60,000 bases of DNA from Owenia fusiformis. Taxonomy: Eukaryota > Annelida > Polychaeta > Sabellida > Oweniidae. This document shows positions 46,615 to 56,439 of this stretch, in pieces. Below the pieces are notes generated by a model, which worked only from the letters and a program-made list of their open reading frames with translations, was not told the DNA's origin and did not search any database. Within the stretch, counting starts at the first letter, position 1, and the number at the start of each line of letters is the position of its first letter. The position numbers and the translations under genes were made by a program. Where the stretch lies: positions 6,827,730-6,887,729 of the forward strand of contig CAIIXF020000007.1 in NCBI GenBank assembly GCA_903813345.2, read 5' to 3'.

Positions 46615-47417
46615 TGTTACCACTCACTTTTTGACATTAATTAGTCAATTAATTAATTTATAATATCATTTAATATCATTGATATTCATTTTGATATCAT
46701 TGATATTTATACCAATATTGTAAAGAATCTAATAGTAATTGTTACTATTTTGTATTATGTTGGTTCAACCAGGTAGCAGTCGATGGAGTTAATATTTGAT
46801 TGACACCTGAGATTGTACTTGATAACTTGATACTAGTTTAAACCGGTTGAGCTAATTATAGTACAAGATTCTATTTTTAAGCTTATTCTGTCAGGTGGAA
46901 CTAATATATCAGTAACCGCTTTTAGCAGGTTTTGAACAGGTTTCTGATGCAATATGTGTGGGCGATTGTGCAATTATTGCACAACTTTTGCCTGTTATTG
47001 CGCAATCCTGACAGAATGATTTATGTTATTTTACTTGTATATAAGCAACCACGGATTCACAATCAAACATTCTGAATTCTGGATTGGGATCACCTTCTGA
47101 AACATTCAACATTTGGATCACAACTACTATATTCTAGATTCATATTTTGGATCGCACAATCTGATGTTCTAATACGGGATCACCTTCGCGGATACTCTTG
47201 AGTTGGGAACACAACAACACTTAGAGGCGAGAATTATCTCAAAGACGTCCAAGATTGTGAATCCAGGTTGCAGATGAAAGCATAAATAAAGAATAAATAA
47301 GTTACAACAGCATTTGTTAATCGTTATCGAGATGAGATACCTGTGAGTACCGGAAACCTACAAGATCCCGGAATAATCGAACATCGATCACGTAACCGTC
47401 ACGGGTGATTGGGTTCA
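46615..47417 (+). repeat. 3' LTR
   Basis: 803 bp, same ends as the 5' LTR. Differences from it: ATTCATTTT for ATTTATTTT, GAATGATTTATG for GAACGATTAATG (two), and CTAATACGG for CTAGTACGG. Confidence 0.95.
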
Positions 47418-47419
47418 TA

Positions 47420-48410
47420 ATGATATACAGGCTTAAGTCAGTGGGTCAGACTATTAACCAATGAGGGTAGCTTAAGTTTTTTTAATATGCAAATCGTTTA
47501 GAAGCTTTAGATGGGGTTTTATTCTTCATGATGCTATTTGTAGCAGAAGATCTACTTCAATTTAATAATTAATGTGACAATCTATAATCAGTATATCGCA
47601 AAGATTAACTGCTCATTGAAAAGCGCGTGTTATCTTATAAAAATAGTGACATTAAAGTCTAAAAAGACAACCCATCGGGGGAGTACAGATATTGGATGTA
47701 AAATCTTAAAATTAAAGATAAACAATGGGGGGAGTGCAGACATTGGAAGAAAAAGCCAGAAGATACAGTACACAAATTTCCAAACTTCACACCATGACTT
47801 GCCGTCAGGCCGGGACGTCAGGATCGCTTGTTTATGGTGTTTATAGATAGAATTCACTTTGTCTGAACGTTTAGTTCATTTCTAGTTACTTTATCAGTAA
47901 ATAATTGCCCCGATGAGCCCGAAGTGCACACGCAAACATGCTGTTCGGACCAGCTGGCATGATCTAAGCTTTGAAAGTATGCATACTGTACTTCTCTTGG
48001 TCTACATTTAATAAATATTGCACGGCCTAGTGCTATACCTATTTATTTTTTCATTTCTCGTTTCCTCTGCAATCGTTGATAACAAACAGAAAATGGAAAT
48101 ATTTTTAAGTTGAACCTCCGGATAAATCTGCATCCAACAATTTATTGTTACTTTAATTTAACAATGTGCTGAATAATTTGTTTAATTTGGGAAGAGGTCC
48201 GGGACTTCTAGACGTAAAGTCTGCCAGTTATGAATCGAAATTAAATCGTAAATAAATAAAAATACAATTGAACAAAAGACTAATAAATGCTTTTCATTGA
48301 TTCTCACACTTTGAAACATTGACAATTTTATCAAAAAGTACTTAGGATGGAGGTATATTTGAATTTGCGGCCAGGCATCTTTGTAATGGGCGATAATAAA
48401 AAATAACCTA
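47420..48410. other. Intronic, nothing recognised
   Basis: AATGGGGGGAGTGCAGA(C)ATTGGA repeats GGGGGAGTACAGATATTGGA (47678 and 47729), a short local duplication. No exon. Confidence 0.4.
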
Positions 48411-48413
48411 GCG

Positions 48414-48556
48414 ACAATTAACGTTCCCGCACGTCGATTAAAATGTTACACGTCAACTGACGCGATTGGTTACACATGCGCAATTGAAAAAGATAGAACG
48501 TCAATTAACGTAGTATCCGTCAATCAACTACAACGACGTTAATTGACGAGATAAAC
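48414..48556. repeat. Cluster of ACGTCAATTAACGT-type palindromes
   Basis: GACAATTAACGTTCC, ACGTCGATTAAAATG, ACGTCAACTGACGCG, ACGTCAATTAACGT and ACGACGTTAATTGACG follow one another within about 140 bases. The region is locally CpG-rich. Confidence 0.5.
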
Positions 48557-48764
48557 TGAGAAACCATGACATCAATAATATAATTTTAATCCAATGTGGA
48601 TGTACACCATTGATTTTAATATGTAAGGGATTTAATATTGCATGCTTCTTTAAAGTCATAACTGTGGTTTGATATAACAGATACACTGTACAATTTCTCT
48701 GAAAAAATAATGTTCATACATTAGAATAATGTACTTGTGGTAAGATTTTTTAATTTTTAAAATT

Positions 48765-48985
48765 ATTTTTCCTGCCCCTGGCAGGCCCCCGACAGCCTCC
48801 CGGCACAATTTCCACCACAAACTGCCCCCAAAATCTCCCCTTGTCACAACCCCGGCACTTTAATAATGCCGACCCCGTCAACCCTGCCGACCCCAAAATG
48901 TTAAATTCCCATTGAGAATTTTTTTGCCCTTAGCAAATTGACAACCCCCGGTCGCCGGCAAACCCCGGAGCTTTTCGCAAGGTCT
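48765..48985. repeat. C-rich low-complexity repeat
   Basis: Repeats of CCCCGGCA, GCCGACCCC and CCCCCGAC in an otherwise AT-rich region, suggesting a decayed mobile element. The reverse strand is G-rich. Confidence 0.5.
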
Positions 48986-48989
48986 ATAA

Positions 48990-49590
48990 CATGAGCATTG
49001 AAATAATTTCACAAGCTTGGGTGTAATACAGTTCCTTGTGTGGGAATCAATATACTTGCATTTGATAAAAATGACCATTTTTCTATTTGTTATGGAAATT
49101 CATACTCATTACATCTTTAACTGACTTATTCTTTCTCATTTATTGTCAAAGTTCTTATAAATCATTGGTGATTTATGCATAAATCATAAAATTATGGGAA
49201 TGTTCTTACCTCACATGTGTGTTAGAAGTCCTCCATTTTGTTTCTTAATTCAATTGACCAATGAAAACAAAGATTACAAATATGCAAATTTGATAAAGAT
49301 ATGAGGTCTCTGATTGGTTTTCAGTGAATGCTCCTTCTCCAATCATAATCTAGTACAGAGATGTAATAGAGGAGGGCAATTTGAAAATTTTGTGGAGTCA
49401 TGGACAAATAATGGACATAGTCCATTTATGGACACTTAGACACTTCTTGTGTGGCAATCCCTGAAAATCCAAAATACCACAGTAGATGGGTTTTTACACC
49501 CATTGAGAGCTTTTGTAATGTGGATAACCACACAAAAAAATTAACCACAGAAGCTATTTATTTTACTACCCAAACAACCACAAATACCCC
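48990..49590. other. Intronic, unresolved
   Basis: TAATGGACATAGTCCATTTATGG at about 49410 is a short palindrome. ACCACACAAAAAAATTAACCACAG near 49530 resembles the 37350 block and may belong to the same element. Confidence 0.4.
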
Positions 49591-49594
49591 CATT

Positions 49595-49705
49595 CAAGAA
49601 CACGTACGTACGGACGGACGGACGTACGTACGGACGTACGTACGTACGGACAGACGGACGGACGGACGGAGGCGTTCCCTATATCCCTCCGAACTTCGTT
49701 CGATG
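49595..49705. mobile_element. Right end of the ATGGC-rich element with (ACGG/ACGT)n
   Basis: GTACGTACGGACGGACGGAC runs to 49672, then GGCGTTCCCTATATCCCTCC and GAACTTCGTTCGATGGGATAA. TTCGATGGGAT is the inverted match of ATCCCATCGAA at 36152. It abuts the resumed 25-bp minisatellite. Confidence 0.65.
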
Positions 49706-49825
49706 GGATAACAACTGGTTTCTAATGCAGCATTAACAACTGGTTTCTAATGCAGCATTAACAACTGGTTTATAATGCAGCATTAACAACTGGCTTATAA
49801 TGCAGCATTAACTCTTGATTAAAAC
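49706..49825. repeat. ~25-bp minisatellite, right half
   Basis: Four to five copies of AACAACTGGTTTCTAATGCAGCATT, the same unit as 35930-36104. Confidence 0.95.
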
Positions 49826-49829
49826 ATTC

Positions 49830-50420
49830 ATTAAATGCATTGGTACAACAGGAAAATTAAGTGTAGCAAAAAACAGCTGCTTGCTATAAAACAGCTGAAT
49901 GAAACAAAAACAGCTGGTAAGATGCTGAGTGGTGCTTAGAGGGTTAGTTGCTTACTGTGACGGATCTTTACATGCAGCCCGATCAGATTCATCAATTGGA
50001 AACCTACAAAATAATCCAGTTCTACATGGTTTGAGGAAGGCTTGCAATTAGTAAGAGATAGCGCAGTTTGCTAATAGTATCACACAAGATTGTGCTGTAC
50101 ATGGGACGAATAGCAAATTTGGGGGGTTGGCCCATATGTAGATTTCTATGCAATTTCTCTATTGTTATTTTTACATATTAGTGTGTTTAGTATAGGCTAA
50201 GCAATAAGGGTGTCACGAAACAAATAATACACAGAAAAATATATGTATTGATGTGGTTCTGGAACATAAAAAATGAGGGAATTAACGTTTTGTCATTTAG
50301 TTCTTGATCCAAAAGGGTCAGAGCATGGCCTTAATTTTGTGGCCTTGAGTATGAAATATCAAAAAATATCCAATTTAACTTGGCTTGTTCGGCCATACTT
50401 AGTTAAAATTACTTTCAAGA
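49830..50420. other. Intronic, nothing recognised
   Basis: Some degraded ACAGCTG repeats at 49870-49925, then AT-rich sequence up to the foldback element. Confidence 0.45.
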
Positions 50421-50424
50421 CATC

Positions 50425-53400
50425 TAGGCCATCAGCCTGGGGGGTTGGTCGGTATCAAATTAGGGGAATAAACGCCATAGTGATTTTTGGGAAGGTAAAG
50501 ACCTCTAGAGTAAGAAAATATGTGATAGCATTGCAACAGTTGTAGCTAAATGGGTGTTATCACCCATTTTTCAAAATGGCTGCCGGTGCACATGTTACAA
50601 TATAAGAGTGGATATATCTAAGCACACTGAGATGCAAAAACTGTGATTTTAGGACCTATGTGTAGGTTTTAGGGGTCAATGACTTCATTTATGTCTAAAT
50701 CTAAGTCATCAAACAATTGTTTCTTATAGAAATCCAAGAAGGCCACCAAAATGGGTGCAAAAACGAATGTGTAACTACTGTTAATGCTCAAGAAACACTT
50801 ACGAACAGTGATTTTGGAGCCCATGTCTATGTTTTAGGGGTCAAGGATTTGATTTATGTCTAAATCTGAGTCATCAAATAATTACTTTTAATAGAAATCC
50901 AAGATGGCCACCAAAATGGATGCTAAATCTAATATGTACATTTTTCAAAATGGCTATCGGTGCACATGTCACAATATAAGAGTGGGTATATCTAAGCACA
51001 CTGAGATGCAAAAACTGTGATTTTGGGACCTATGTTTAGGTTTTAGGGGTCAAGGATTTCATTAATGTCTAAATTTAAATCATCAAACAATTACTTTTTA
51101 TAGAAATCCAAGATGGCCACCAAAATGGATGCCAAAATGAATATGTAACTATTGATTTAAGCTCAAAGAACAGTTAAGAACAGTGATTTTGGAGACCATA
51201 TCTAGGTTTTTAAGGGTCAGGATTTGACTTATGTCTAAATCTTATTCATCAAACAATTACTTTAAATAAGAATTCCAAGATTGCCACCAAAATGGATGCC
51301 AAAATGAATATTGAACTATTGATTTAAGCTCAAAGAACAGTTAAGAACAGTAATTTTGCAAGTACTTGGCTGTGTTTTAGGGGTCAAGGATTTCATATAT
51401 GTCTAAATCTAAGTCATCAAACAATTACTTTATATAGAAATCCAAGATGGCCATCAAAATGGGTGCCAAAATGAATATTTAACTATTGATTTAAGCTCAA
51501 AGAACAGTTAAGAAGAGTGATTTTGGAGACAATATCTGGGTTTTAGGGGTCAACGGTTTCATTTATGTCTAAATCTGAGTGATCAAATAATTGCTTTTCA
51601 TAGAAATCCAAGACCAGGTCACCAAAATGGGTGCCAATAACAAGTTAATTTTGATTTAAAGTAATTTGGAACGGATGAAATGTTAGTTCAACCTACATAT
51701 GAATAAGAAAAACTGAATCCCAAAGCACACTGGTACATATAAACATCGTTTTTACTGACCTTGGTTGTGTTTTGACTTCACAATTCAGCGTTTTCAACAG
51801 AAATAAATTTGCTCACACTTGCACATTGTTGGGGATTCCCTAGTCAAAGGTCATGTGACTAATAATCAGAACGAGGCTATGACCTATGAGCTATTCCAAT
51901 TGGGAGGTTAGGAGAATTTTTTCATATTCTAGGTTCCACTTATTTCTGACGGTTTTCTAAACAATCACTGAATCTCTTTCTTGCTAAAGAATAACTATTA
52001 TATCAGGAACACATAATTAATAAAACATTATGTAATCACTATGTACAGAACAAGAAAATTACTCTTTTCAAAAGTAGGTCACAGTTTCTCCCAAGTTTTA
52101 TATGCAATATTGCTCTGAACGAAATGCAAGAAAATGTGTAAATAAACATACTTTGGTGACGTCATCAACTTGAGTGCAAAATTCAAGTGGACGATGTGAA
52201 ATCAAATTCAATGTACCCACTTCAATATGAGAAATCTCCGCTATCCTTGAGTAATATGAGCTGAAGTTACCCCAGTAGCAAGGTAAGACATTGCTCTTCG
52301 TGTGATATTCAATAGATTTTGCTAAAAATGCCTTTAACGAAGGCCATATCACTTTAAGCTCAAAGAACAGTTCATAACAGTAATTTGAGACCATGTCAAG
52401 ATTTTTGGTGTCAAGAATTTCAGTTATGTCTGAAACTATAACTAATTCCTTTATCTGGATCCAAGATGGCTTCCAACATTGCTGCCGAAGTGAAAATAAG
52501 ATTTATTATCTAAACATATAGAGGAGTTAGAACATTAATTTTTGATATTTTAAGTTTGTGAGGTCAATGATTTTAATTTTGTCTTTAATAAAATCAACAT
52601 TTTATTCATATGGATATCCAAGATGGCCTCCAAAATGGCTGCCAAAATGAATCTTTAACTATTGATTTAAGCTCAAAGAACAGTTAAGAAGAGTGATTTT
52701 GGAGACAATGTCTAGGTTTTAGGAGTCAAAGGTTTCATTTATGTCTAAATCTGAGTCATCAAATAATTGCTTTTTATAGAAATCCAAGATGGTCCCCAAA
52801 ATGGGTGCCAGTAACAAGTAAATTTTGATTTAAGCTCAAAGAACAGTTTATAACAGTAATTTGAGACCATGTCAAGATTTTCAGTTATGTCTAAAACTAT
52901 AACTAATTCCTTTATCTGGATCCAAGATGGCTTCCAACATTGCTGCCGAAGTGAAAATATGATTTATTATCTAAACATAAAGAGGAGTTAGTACATTAAT
53001 TTTTTAAATTTTGTCTTTATTAAAATCAACAATCATTTTATTCATATGGATATCCAAGATGGCCTCCAAAATGGCTGCCAAAATGAATTCATATAACTAT
53101 CCATTTAACCACATAGATCACCAAGAACAATAAGCAATATTTACTTTAAGGAGGTCAAGAATTTCAGTTATCTAGAGCTATGCTATGAAACAATCTGTGA
53201 TTAATATCAGAATTCAAGATGGATGCCAAAGTGTTAATATTATAAAAGGTCAAATAAGAACAAACAATTACATGAAAATTTGTGAAATAAAATCTTATGA
53301 TCATCGCATTAGCAATATTACTGTAATTTGCCTTCCTTTCCCTTAGTTTTGTTGTGGGTCAGTATCATATACATTGACTATAGAAAGAAGTAGGCTGCCC

Positions 53401-54538
53401 ATAGGAAGAAGTAGACTATTGGATGGAAAAGATCAAGCACAAGAAATTCCTCAAAGTCAAGTGTATCATACACCAAAAAGAGTTTGATGAAGATAAACAT
53501 TTTAGTCAGTCCTCAAAATCGTGACTCTGCAGCCATTTTGGTGGCCATCTTGGATATCAAAATAAAGGAATTATTTTATGACTTAATTATAGACAAAATT
53601 GAAATTCTTGGCCTCTTAAACCTCGACACAGTCTCCAAAATCACTGTCCTTAACTGTTCTTTGAGCTTAGATCAATAGTTACATATTTATTGCAGCACCC
53701 ATTTTGGTGGCCATCTTGGATTTCTATAAAAAGTAATTATTTGATAACTTAGATTTAGACATAAATGAAATCCTTGGCCCCTACAAAATAGACAGAGTCT
53801 CCAAAATTACTCTTCTTAACTGTTCTCTTAGCTTAAATCAATAGTTACATATTCATTCATTCATTTGGCATCCATTTTGGTGGCCATCTTGGATTTCTAT
53901 AAAAAGTAATTGTTTGATGACTTAGATTTAGAATTAATGAAATCCTTGACCCATAAAACCAAGACATGATATCCAAAATCACTGTTCTTTGAGCTTAAAT
54001 CAATAGTTACATATTCGTTTTGGCACCCATTTTGGCGGCCATCTTGTATTTCTATGAAAAGCTAATTATTTGATGACTCTGATTTAGACATAAATGAAAT
54101 CCTTGACTTTAGAACTGTGACATGAGTTCCAAAATCACTGTTCTTAACTGTTCTTCGAGCTTAAATCAATGGTTACATACCGGTATTCGTTTTGGCACCC
54201 ATTTTGGTGGCCATCTTGGATTTCTATAAGAAGTAATTGCTTGATGACTTAGATTTTGGCATAAATGAAATCCTTGACGCCTAAAACCTTGACATAAGTC
54301 CTAAAATTACCGTTTTTGCATCTCAGTGTGCTTAGATATACCCACTCTTATATTGTAACACGTGCACCGGCGGCCATTTTGAAAAGTGGGTGATAACACC
54401 CATTTAGCTACAACTGTTGCAATGCTATCACATAGTTTCTTACTCTAGAGGTCTTAACCTTTCCAAAAATCACTATGGCGATTATTCCCCTGATTTGATA
54501 CCGATAACCTAAATTTTGGGGTGAAGCTGATGGCCTAA
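50425..54538. mobile_element. 4.1-kb foldback element built of tandem units
   Basis: Terminal sequence TAGGCCATCAGC...GGTATCAAATTAGGGG...CACCCATTTTTCAAAATGGC...TCTAAGCACACTGAGATGCA at 50425-50660 is repeated in reverse complement at 54300-54538. Inwards, both arms consist of units of about 165-200 bp (AAATCCAAGATGGCCACC, AAAATGGGTGCCAAAATGAA, GCTCAAAGAACAGTTAAGAA, GGTTTTAGGGGTCAAGGATT, CTAAATCTGAGTCATCAAAC). About 12 units are in plus orientation (50730-53230), about five inverted (53530-54340), with a short spacer. The arms are unequal. No transposase. The 90- and 135-codon frames at the ends are the two arms. Confidence 0.9.
51660..52353. mobile_element. 694-bp MITE nested in the foldback, TTAA duplication
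   Basis: The host unit GATTTAAGCTCAAAG is split into GAT-TTAA and TTAA-GCTC (51656-51659 and 52354-52357), a perfect 4-bp TTAA duplication. The ends AGTAATTTGG / CCATATCACT match inverted at 8 of 10 positions. TTAA targeting is typical of piggyBac-type elements. No transposase frame. The interior has a TGACGTCA palindrome at 52157-52164. Confidence 0.8.
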
Positions 54539-54539
54539 T

Positions 54540-55715
54540 CTGACAGAGCAAAAAAACAACTTCAGAACTGTTCAGAACATGGTTTGGAACACAAAATCTG
54601 GTATATGTGACATCTCTACTTATCTTCTTTGTTATTCTTGATAACTGAAAATGGTATAACAATGAGACGATAAAATAGTAATTTAAAGAGAAATGCGAAA
54701 TGGGCCAATGGATAAGTGACTTTTTGCATGGGTTATTGTTATCATGCACGGTCAGGTCAGGTCCAAAAGCTGTCACATTAGACCACCTTAAGATGCCTAT
54801 GCGGAATAGATACATATAGTACAGTACGGTACATTACGAAACAGTACAGTACATAAAGTACAGTACAGTACAGTAAAGAAAGAACGCATAAATCCAGTAA
54901 TAAAAGCCCACTTATAATGACATGTATAATTGTCATTTCTCACAACATTTTAAGGAAATTCCAGGCATTACAGTATACGGGTTGATCAAAAAGTTATACA
55001 CATTGTTTTATACAGACACTTTTATTAGGTTTATATCTTTGAAAACATTTTATTTCTTTTTAATCAGCCCATATACATTACGTATAATGAATATTCAGGA
55101 TTCAATTTTTGTCAACCCCACTATTAATGCCTCAGTCACATTCGATCTACATAAACCGTATGGCGACCGTAGCTTCCCAAAATTGAGAGAAATATGCAGC
55201 ATAAAATATAGCGATAAGCAGTACGATGTAGATGTTCCATATCGATTTTTTGAAGCTACGGCCGCTGTAGAGCAAATGTGATTGGGGTTAAGCCTCATTG
55301 GGTGTATCAAAACAACAGCATGTGACATTTTATGTACTGGTACCCACATGATAGTAGATGAGTAGAACATAGAACAGCTAGTTGTTAGTAGAGCAAATAT
55401 TTAACATAAAAGCACTTTGAAGCCAAATATTCATCTCTGTTATTAATTGCATTAAAAAAATGGCTTTTAGCAGACATTTTCTTATAATTTTGTAAAGGTA
55501 GAAGCATTGCTTTGTATATTGGCTGCTCAAAGTTGTATGACTTATAATACAGAAAAAGTTTTACCACATGGTAATTTATTTCAAGTGGTTACAATAATGT
55601 AACAATTTGTTACTGATGCAGATTGTATTACACATATAATGTCAAAATCGAACCACCTGGTATCTGGTGACATGAAATATAAACATATTCATTCAAATAA
55701 AGTACTATGGTTTAC
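54540..55715. other. Intronic; possible mariner end and unknown frames
   Basis: GTACA microsatellite at about 54812-54875. TACGGGTTGATCAAAAAGTTAT at about 54976 looks like a mariner-type end without a partner. Overlapping frames 54922-55281 (plus, 119 codons) and 55095-55370 (minus, 91 codons) match nothing I recognise, although the minus strand peptide (LNFGKLRSPYGLCRSNVTEA) looks more protein-like than its surroundings and may be transposon-derived. Confidence 0.35.
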
Positions 55716-55720
55716 TCTCA

Positions 55721-55847
55721 ATTCGAACATGACTGTATTCAATAACCCAGTTAATACGTGTAATGTGTGACGTCATAACGATGGATCGTAGAAATGGCGG
55801 ACCATGATGAATATTCGAAACAATTTGGTGAGTTTTCATGTTCGAAT
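55721..55847. mobile_element. Short inverted-repeat element with TGACGTCA
   Basis: ATTCGAACATGA (55721-55732) is matched by TCATGTTCGAAT (55836-55847), a perfect 12-bp inverted pair. A TGACGTCA palindrome is at 55769-55776 and AAATGGCGG follows. ATTCGAACATG occurs again at the very end of the window (59990-60000). Confidence 0.5.
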
Positions 55848-55865
55848 CGTAATATAGACCTCAGA

Positions 55866-55971
55866 GCAGGGGTAATATCTTCGAATACACCCCTTGGGGC
55901 TAGGCACAAAAGCTAGGCAGAAAACGTTTGTGCCTAGCCCTGCGGGTTGTATTCGACGATATAACCCCTGC
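55866..55971. repeat. 106-bp near-perfect hairpin
   Basis: 45-base arms (55866-55910 and 55927-55971) with about seven mismatches and a 16-base loop. The left arm begins GCAGGGGTAATATCTTCGAA and ends GGGGCTAGGCACAAA. It is either a tiny MITE or a transcribed hairpin. Intronic, within 200 bp of the exon at 56163. Confidence 0.8.
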
Positions 55972-56162
55972 ATTTCTTAATTAACACATTTATGGAAAAA
56001 GGATGAACAGTCCTATTATGCACTATACTAGTAACATTACCCACTATGTCATGGATATAACGGAACCTAGAGACAAAAAATGGAATCGCGAGATAGCTTT
56101 TCTCCTGGATATGAAAACTAAATGCATTATGGGACTGTCCTACCTCTCTTACTATATCTTAC

Positions 56163-56251
56163 CATGAGAAAGTATTCGTGCGCTGATTTTTCTGGAAGAT
56201 GACCAGACCAGCTGAGGTAACCCCCAACTGAATTTCTTGGTTACTCTGATC
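56163..56251 (-). CDS. PTPN4: PTPN4/3-like exon: F2/F3 junction
   Basis: 89 nt, acceptor ATATTTCAG|G, donor CTCATG|GTAAGAT. It encodes 29 codons plus TG of a Trp completed in the next exon. DQSNQEIQLGVTSAGLVIF, then QKNQRTNTFSW, matches the start of the F3 lobe in PTPN4 (RDQSNNEI...GVMSGGILIY...NTFPW). Gly-Val-Thr-x-x-Gly-hydrophobic is common to FERM F3 lobes, and the DQSN start favours PTPN4. A second AG four bases downstream (GATCAG|AG) could be a minor acceptor, but the first keeps the phase. Confidence 0.9.
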
Positions 56252-56284
56252 CTGAAATATTCAAACAAAATAGTCAGTTTTTAG

Positions 56285-56435
56285 ATTTCTCAAACAATAT
56301 TTTACATTTCTCAAGAGCAACATTTCACATTTTCAATCAATATTTCACATTTTCAATCAATATTTCACATTTCTCTAACAATATTTCACATTTCTAAAAC
56401 ATTTCACATTTCTTGAACAATAGTTTACATTGCTC
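56285..56435. repeat. ~21-bp tandem repeat (AACAATATTTCACATTTCTC)
   Basis: About seven degenerate copies starting 34 bases upstream (in gene sense) of the exon 56163-56251 acceptor. Confidence 0.8.
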
Positions 56436-56439
56436 ATCC

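Larger units (their letters stand above)
41952..47417 (+). mobile_element. Complete gag-only LTR retrotransposon, 5466 bp
   Basis: Two 803-bp direct repeats (41952-42754 and 46615-47417), both TG...CA, differ at only four positions (99.5%). A primer-binding-like TGGTGGAGCTGCCGGGTA starts three bases after the left LTR and a purine tract AAGGAGGGGTGG precedes the right one. The 3860-bp interior holds one gag-like gene and no protease, reverse transcriptase, RNase H or integrase. It must rely on enzymes made elsewhere. It lies in the 24-kb intron, antisense to the PTPN4-like gene. No clean target-site duplication is seen. Confidence 0.93.

Noticed and set aside
41941-47430. Target-site duplication for the LTR element
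   Set aside because: The bases next to the LTRs (ATAGT on the left, TAATG on the right) do not match. ATGATA occurs near both sides but not adjacent, so I do not claim one.
54922-55370. 119-codon plus and 91-codon minus frames overlapping each other
   Set aside because: Neither matches a family I know, both overlap a mariner-like end, and no splice signals are convincing. A profile search of both against transposase families would settle it.
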